Below are positions 52,678 through 55,772 of a stretch of 55,772 nucleotides of DNA, one piece after another. How positions within the stretch are numbered: the first letter of the stretch is position 1; every line of letters starts with the position of its first letter. Source of the stretch: Clostridiales bacterium (GTDB lineage Bacteria; Bacillota; Clostridia; TANB77; CAG-508); NCBI GenBank assembly GCA_003525075.1, contig DQFO01000002.1:79730-135501 (forward strand), in the 5' to 3' direction. The translations under genes and the position numbers were made by a program. Below the pieces are notes generated by a model. That model did no database searches. It was given only the letters and a program-made list of their open reading frames with translations, and had not been told where the DNA came from.

Positions 52678-53493
52678 ATGGAACAAATTTCGAAGAAAAA
52701 AAAGGTTACAATTTTAGGAATAGGATTATGGGAATTACTATCATATTTTATATTATATAGTATTGCTGGATTTTTTGTTGAAACAATTTTTGCAATTGTA
52801 AGATATGGCGTTTTTGAAAGTAGACAAAGCTTTGTCTACGGTCCTTTTTGTAGTATTTATGGGCTCGGCGCTATAATTATGATTATATTTCTACAATATT
52901 TTAAAAAAAATAGAATTACATTATTTTTTGGTGGTTTTGTTATTGGCTCAATAACAGAATATCTTGTTAGCTTAATCGGTGAATTAATTTTACATGTAAA
53001 ATGGTGGGATTACTCTAATTTACCTTTAAATATTAATGGTAGAATTTGTTTTTACTATTCTATTTTTTGGGGAATTCTTGCTATATTCTTAATGAAAGCA
53101 ATTCAACCACAAGTCAGAAAATTTATGGCATTAATATTAAGAAAATTTAATCTTTCTACTATAAGAACCATCATTCTGGTATTAACAATATTTATTGCTA
53201 TAGATTGTATAATTTCTGCATATGCCATAAATATGTTTAGAATAAGAATGATTGCTATAAATGATTTAAATGTTGCACATAAAGATGAAATCATAGAATT
53301 AAATTTAAAACTTAATAAAAGCAAAATTCATTCATTTTTAATTCATTACTTTTTTAATGATAAAAAAATGATTAGAACATATCCAAATTTAAAACAAGAA
53401 AAATTAGATGGTACAATTGTTTATTTTAAAGATTTACTTCCAGATATAAAACCATATTATTATAAATTCGTAGCAAAAGATTTTTATAAATAA
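52678..53493 (+). CDS. putative ABC transporter permease-like membrane protein (CmpB family)
   Basis: 271 residues with about five TM helices. It carries the family core: FILYSIAGFFVETIFAIVRYGV, SRQSFVYGPFCSIYGLGAI, and TEYLVSLIGELILHVKWWDYSNLPLNINGRIC (in pieces across ~90-125). The family (PF06541-like) is annotated as ABC permease, though an ATPase partner is usually absent, as here. The C-terminal 70 residues are cytoplasmic and charged. Confidence 0.82.
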   Translation: MEQISKKKKVTILGIGLWELLSYFILYSIAGFFVETIFAIVRYGVFESRQSFVYGPFCSIYGLGAIIMIIFLQYFKKNRITLFFGGFVIGSITEYLVSLIGELILHVKWWDYSNLPLNINGRICFYYSIFWGILAIFLMKAIQPQVRKFMALILRKFNLSTIRTIILVLTIFIAIDCIISAYAINMFRIRMIAINDLNVAHKDEIIELNLKLNKSKIHSFLIHYFFNDKKMIRTYPNLKQEKLDGTIVYFKDLLPDIKPYYYKFVAKDFYK

Positions 53494-53494
53494 G

Positions 53495-53542
53495 AAAAAA
53501 GTCATTATAAAGAATAAAAATATTCTTTGTAATGACTTTTTT
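53495..53542. terminator. bidirectional terminator between cmpB-like gene and transketolase
   Basis: 22-bp arms (53495-53516 / 53521-53542) with one G-T pair and a 4-nt loop. Confidence 0.92.
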
Positions 53543-53546
53543 AATT

Positions 53547-54482
53547 CTATTTCAACATTTCTTCAACTTTATTAATTATATTTTCAATATTTAATCCATA
53601 TTTTTCTTTAACTTCTGTTGCGCTACCAGATTCAGTAAATACATCATTAACTCCTATGAAGCTAATTGGTGCATGTGATTTCTTTTGAGCTAATATTTCT
53701 GAAATTGCTCCTCCTAATCCACCAATTATTGAATGATTTTCGATTGTTAAAATGCATTTTACATTGTTTGAAATCATATTAATCATATCTATATCTAATG
53801 GTTTAATTGAAAAGATATTTATTAATTTTCCTTTATATCCTTTTTGTTCTAATGCTTCAAATCCTTTATATGCAATTCCTGCTGCAGTACCTTCATATAC
53901 AATAGCAAAATCATTTCCATTGTCTCTTACAATTGTTGATTTTCCAATTTCAGGTTCTCCATCAAATTCAACATCTGGTACAACATCTCTTGCAACTCTT
54001 ATATAAACAGGTCCATTATATTCAATTGCAATTTCTATTGCTTCTTTCATTTCTTTTTTATTTGATGGCACTAAAATTTTTACATTTGGTATTGCACGAA
54101 CAATTGCCAAATCTTCATTTGCATGGTGTGTTGCGCCATCTTTTCCATTATCCATTCCGGCATAACTTGCAATCATTTTTATATTTGAATTTGCATATGC
54201 TGCTTGACGAAGTTGTGTCCAAGCTGTTCCAGAAACAAATATTGCAAAATTCACATAGAATGGTATTTGTCCTTCTGAAGCTAATCCCATTGCAATTGAC
54301 ATAGCACTTGCTTCAGATATTCCCGCTTCTACAAACCTTTCTGGAAATTTATTTTGAAATTCTATCGCTTTAGTTGATTTTGCCAAATCACTATCTATTA
54401 CATATATTCTATCATCTTTTTCGCCAAACTCACATAAAAATTCACCTATTTTATCTCTTAAACAAATCATTTTTTCTTCCAT
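53547..54482 (-). CDS. transketolase, C-terminal (PYR/TKC) subunit
   Basis: 311 residues from ATG 54482 (MEEKMICLRDKIGEF), with AAAGGA ahead. Pyrimidine-binding domain (VEAGISEASAMSIAMGLASEG; the Glu that activates TPP lies in GISEAS), followed by DNGKDGATHHANEDLAIVRAIP and the C-terminal domain. It pairs with the N-terminal subunit encoded just before it. Split transketolases are frequent in clostridia and archaea. Confidence 0.94.
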   Translation of the reverse strand: MEEKMICLRDKIGEFLCEFGEKDDRIYVIDSDLAKSTKAIEFQNKFPERFVEAGISEASAMSIAMGLASEGQIPFYVNFAIFVSGTAWTQLRQAAYANSNIKMIASYAGMDNGKDGATHHANEDLAIVRAIPNVKILVPSNKKEMKEAIEIAIEYNGPVYIRVARDVVPDVEFDGEPEIGKSTIVRDNGNDFAIVYEGTAAGIAYKGFEALEQKGYKGKLINIFSIKPLDIDMINMISNNVKCILTIENHSIIGGLGGAISEILAQKKSHAPISFIGVNDVFTESGSATEVKEKYGLNIENIINKVEEMLK

Positions 54483-54522
54483 ATTATATTTTCCTTTCAA
54501 ACATATAAATCACAATAATTTT

Positions 54523-55326
54523 TTATTCTTCTCCTAAATCTTTCATTGCAATTTTATATTCTTCATCACTAATTGCTCCATTATGCCATTTAGGATTATT
54601 TTCCATAAAAGAAACACCTTTCCCCTTTACTGTATTGCAAATAATAGCTATTGGTTTATCTTTTACTTGATAAGCTTCATTTAATGCATCCACAACCTGT
54701 TTCATATCATTTCCATCTATTTCTATAGTATAAAAATTAAATGCATCTACTTTTTTCTTTAATGGTTCTAAATTCATTGATTTATTTACTTCATCATATG
54801 AGGATAATTTATTATAATCAATAACCATTATTAAATTATTTAATTTATAATGTGCTGCTTGCAACATTGCCTCCCAAATTTGTCCTTCTTGCATTTCACC
54901 ATCTCCAACAATTGCATAAACATGGTGATTATCATTATTATTTTTCTTTGCAATCGCCATTCCAACAGCTATAGAAAGACCTTGACCTAATAATCCTGTA
55001 GTTGCATCAACTTCTGGAATTGTTCCAGTGTATGGATGTCCTTGAAGTCTTGAATTCAACATTCTTAATGTATTCATTTCATCATCTTTAATTATTCCTT
55101 TTGAATTTAAAACAGCATATTGTGCTGGAACTGTATGACCTTTTGATAAAACAACTTTACTTCTTGGATTTTCATTAAAATTAATATCTAATTCATAAAT
55201 AGCTGTTAACATATCTATTATAGATAAAGATCCTCCTTCATGACCAGATTTTGCTTTATATATCATATTTATTATTCTTTTTCTATTTTCATTAGCTAAT
55301 TGTTTTAACTGATCTATATATTCCAT
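54523..55326 (-). CDS. transketolase, N-terminal (PP) subunit
   Basis: 267 residues. TPP/Mg site IVGDGEMQEGQIWEAMLQAAHYKLNNLIMVID (GDG...N motif in pieces), substrate residues KSGHEGGSLSIIDML and KGHTVPAQYAVL, and the GLLGQGLSIAVGMA loop. It forms the active site with the partner subunit encoded 40 nt downstream. Start ATG 55326; promoter 55361-55389. Confidence 0.94.
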   Translation of the reverse strand: MEYIDQLKQLANENRKRIINMIYKAKSGHEGGSLSIIDMLTAIYELDINFNENPRSKVVLSKGHTVPAQYAVLNSKGIIKDDEMNTLRMLNSRLQGHPYTGTIPEVDATTGLLGQGLSIAVGMAIAKKNNNDNHHVYAIVGDGEMQEGQIWEAMLQAAHYKLNNLIMVIDYNKLSSYDEVNKSMNLEPLKKKVDAFNFYTIEIDGNDMKQVVDALNEAYQVKDKPIAIICNTVKGKGVSFMENNPKWHNGAISDEEYKIAMKDLGEE

Positions 55327-55360
55327 AAAATCATTCCTTCCATTATTTATTATTAAAGCA

Positions 55361-55389
55361 ATTATATAATATTTTATTTATAAATGCTA
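55361..55389 (-). promoter_or_regulatory. promoter of the split transketolase genes
   Basis: TATAAT (55361-55366) with a weak -35 (TAGCAT, 55384-55389) at 17 nt. Confidence 0.45.
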
Positions 55390-55408
55390 GTAAAATTATA
55401 AAGAATTA

Positions 55409-55435
55409 TAAAAAAAAGTCCAGATAAACTGGACT
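55409..55435 (-). terminator. terminator of the 5S rRNA-tRNA-Asn transcript
   Basis: AGTCCAG (55417-55423) and CTGGACT (55429-55435), 5-nt loop, then eight T on the minus strand. Confidence 0.9.
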
Positions 55436-55440
55436 CATCT

Positions 55441-55516
55441 TGGCTCCCCGTGTTGGACTTGAACCAACGACCTATCGGTTAACAGCCGAGCGCTCTACCA
55501 ACTGAGCTAACGGGGA
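55441..55516 (-). tRNA. tRNA-Asn(GTT)
   Basis: 76-nt cloverleaf with encoded CCA. Acceptor TCCCCGT/ACGGGGA, D arm with AGCTCAGTTGGTAGAGC, anticodon loop CTGTTAA (anticodon GTT, Asn), T arm GTTGG-TTCAAGT-CCAAC. The outermost anticodon-stem pair (27-43) is C-U, a mild mismatch. It lies about 11 nt after the 5S gene and is followed by a terminator. Confidence 0.96.
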
Positions 55517-55527
55517 ATATATAAAAA

Positions 55528-55643
55528 TCTAGCAACAACTTATCTTTCCAGTAGGGTAACCCACAAGTATTTTCAGCACATTGGAGCTTGACTTCTGTGT
55601 TCGGTATGGGAACAGGTATTTCCTCCATGTCATCGTCACTAGA
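55528..55643 (-). rRNA. rrf: 5S ribosomal RNA
   Basis: About 116 nt with the conserved 5S core CCCATACCGAACACAGAAGT and CAAGCTCC. The 5' and 3' ends (TCTAGTGACGATG... and ...GTTGTTGCTAGA) pair to form helix I. It precedes tRNA-Asn on the minus strand. The 16S and 23S genes, if linked, would be to the right of the window. Confidence 0.95.
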
Positions 55644-55672
55644 AAATTAATAACTAATTTTGAAGTATTTAC

Positions 55673-55701
55673 ATTATATACTATTATTTAAAATAATGCA
55701 A
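55673..55701 (-). promoter_or_regulatory. possible private promoter of the 5S-tRNA-Asn unit
   Basis: TTGCAT (55696-55701), 17-nt spacer, TATAAT (55673-55678) on the minus strand, about 30 nt before the 5S 5' end. Confidence 0.5.
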
Positions 55702-55772
55702 TACTATTTATAATATTTTATGCAAATTTATAAAATTTATACATAAAATTAAAGCACACTCAAAAATACATA

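Overview
The window comes from a very AT-rich, low-GC Gram-positive bacterium, most likely a Clostridia-type member of the Bacillota. Support: strong AT bias in codons and intergenic DNA, SigA-like TTGACA-N17-TATAAT promoters, GGAGG-type ribosome binding sites, and Firmicutes gene sets (ireB-ruvX-yrzB, whiA, gdpP, the suf genes with SufU, TTG/GTG starts). A Spo0E-like phosphatase suggests a spore former or a descendant of one. Nearly all genes lie on the minus strand; the right edge carries tRNA-Asn and 5S rRNA, the 3' end of an rRNA unit. I see no CRISPR array, insertion sequence or complete prophage.

Layout, left to right. 1-1130: an accessory patch with a partial membrane protein, a truncated ParA ATPase, two micro-ORFs and a 23-bp tandem repeat. 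1135-6732: a membrane protein, then one minus-strand operon (pilin-like membrane protein, CpaE-like ATPase with AT-hooks, GAF/degenerate-GGDEF protein, ireB, ruvX, yrzB). 6821-9125: a G5/SH3/glucosaminidase wall hydrolase, an unknown exported protein and a Spo0E-like gene. 9333-11883: a pair of M16 peptidases. 12017-16283: a prepilin-like Big_2 protein, rpsU, nrdG and a TadE-like exported protein with an internal duplication. 16450-23853: ftsH, tilS, an orphan gene, dnaB, rplI, gdpP. 23976-30751: mnmA, sufU, sufS, an inverted orphan gene, sufD, sufB, sufC and a DtxR-like regulator. 30922-44161: Tim44-like protein, hydrolase, another orphan gene, hemW, whiA, prmC, murD, an Asn-rich micro-ORF, clpX, clpP, tig, yraN, dprA, comM. 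44247-54482: class B PBP, TSCPD protein, unknown gene, patatin, WG-repeat protein, VanW protein, murA, CmpB-like membrane protein and the first half of a split transketolase. 54523-55772: the other transketolase half, tRNA-Asn and 5S rRNA.

Most of the window is chromosomal housekeeping: Fe-S assembly and tRNA thiolation (suf-mnmA), peptidoglycan synthesis (murD, murA, PBP), protein quality control (tig, clpXP, ftsH, M16) and DNA uptake/processing (dprA, comM). The two most interesting items are (1) the operon joining a VirB2-like membrane protein, a CpaE-like ATPase with degenerate Walker A, AT-hooks and LPGF repeats, and a degenerate GGDEF protein; and (2) three compact single-gene cassettes (19435-19890, 26768-27056, 33015-33308) with their own near-consensus promoters, 5' hairpins, strong SD sites and terminators, codon use unlike their neighbours, set between housekeeping genes. 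Two of the cassettes share an identical 10-nt leader motif.
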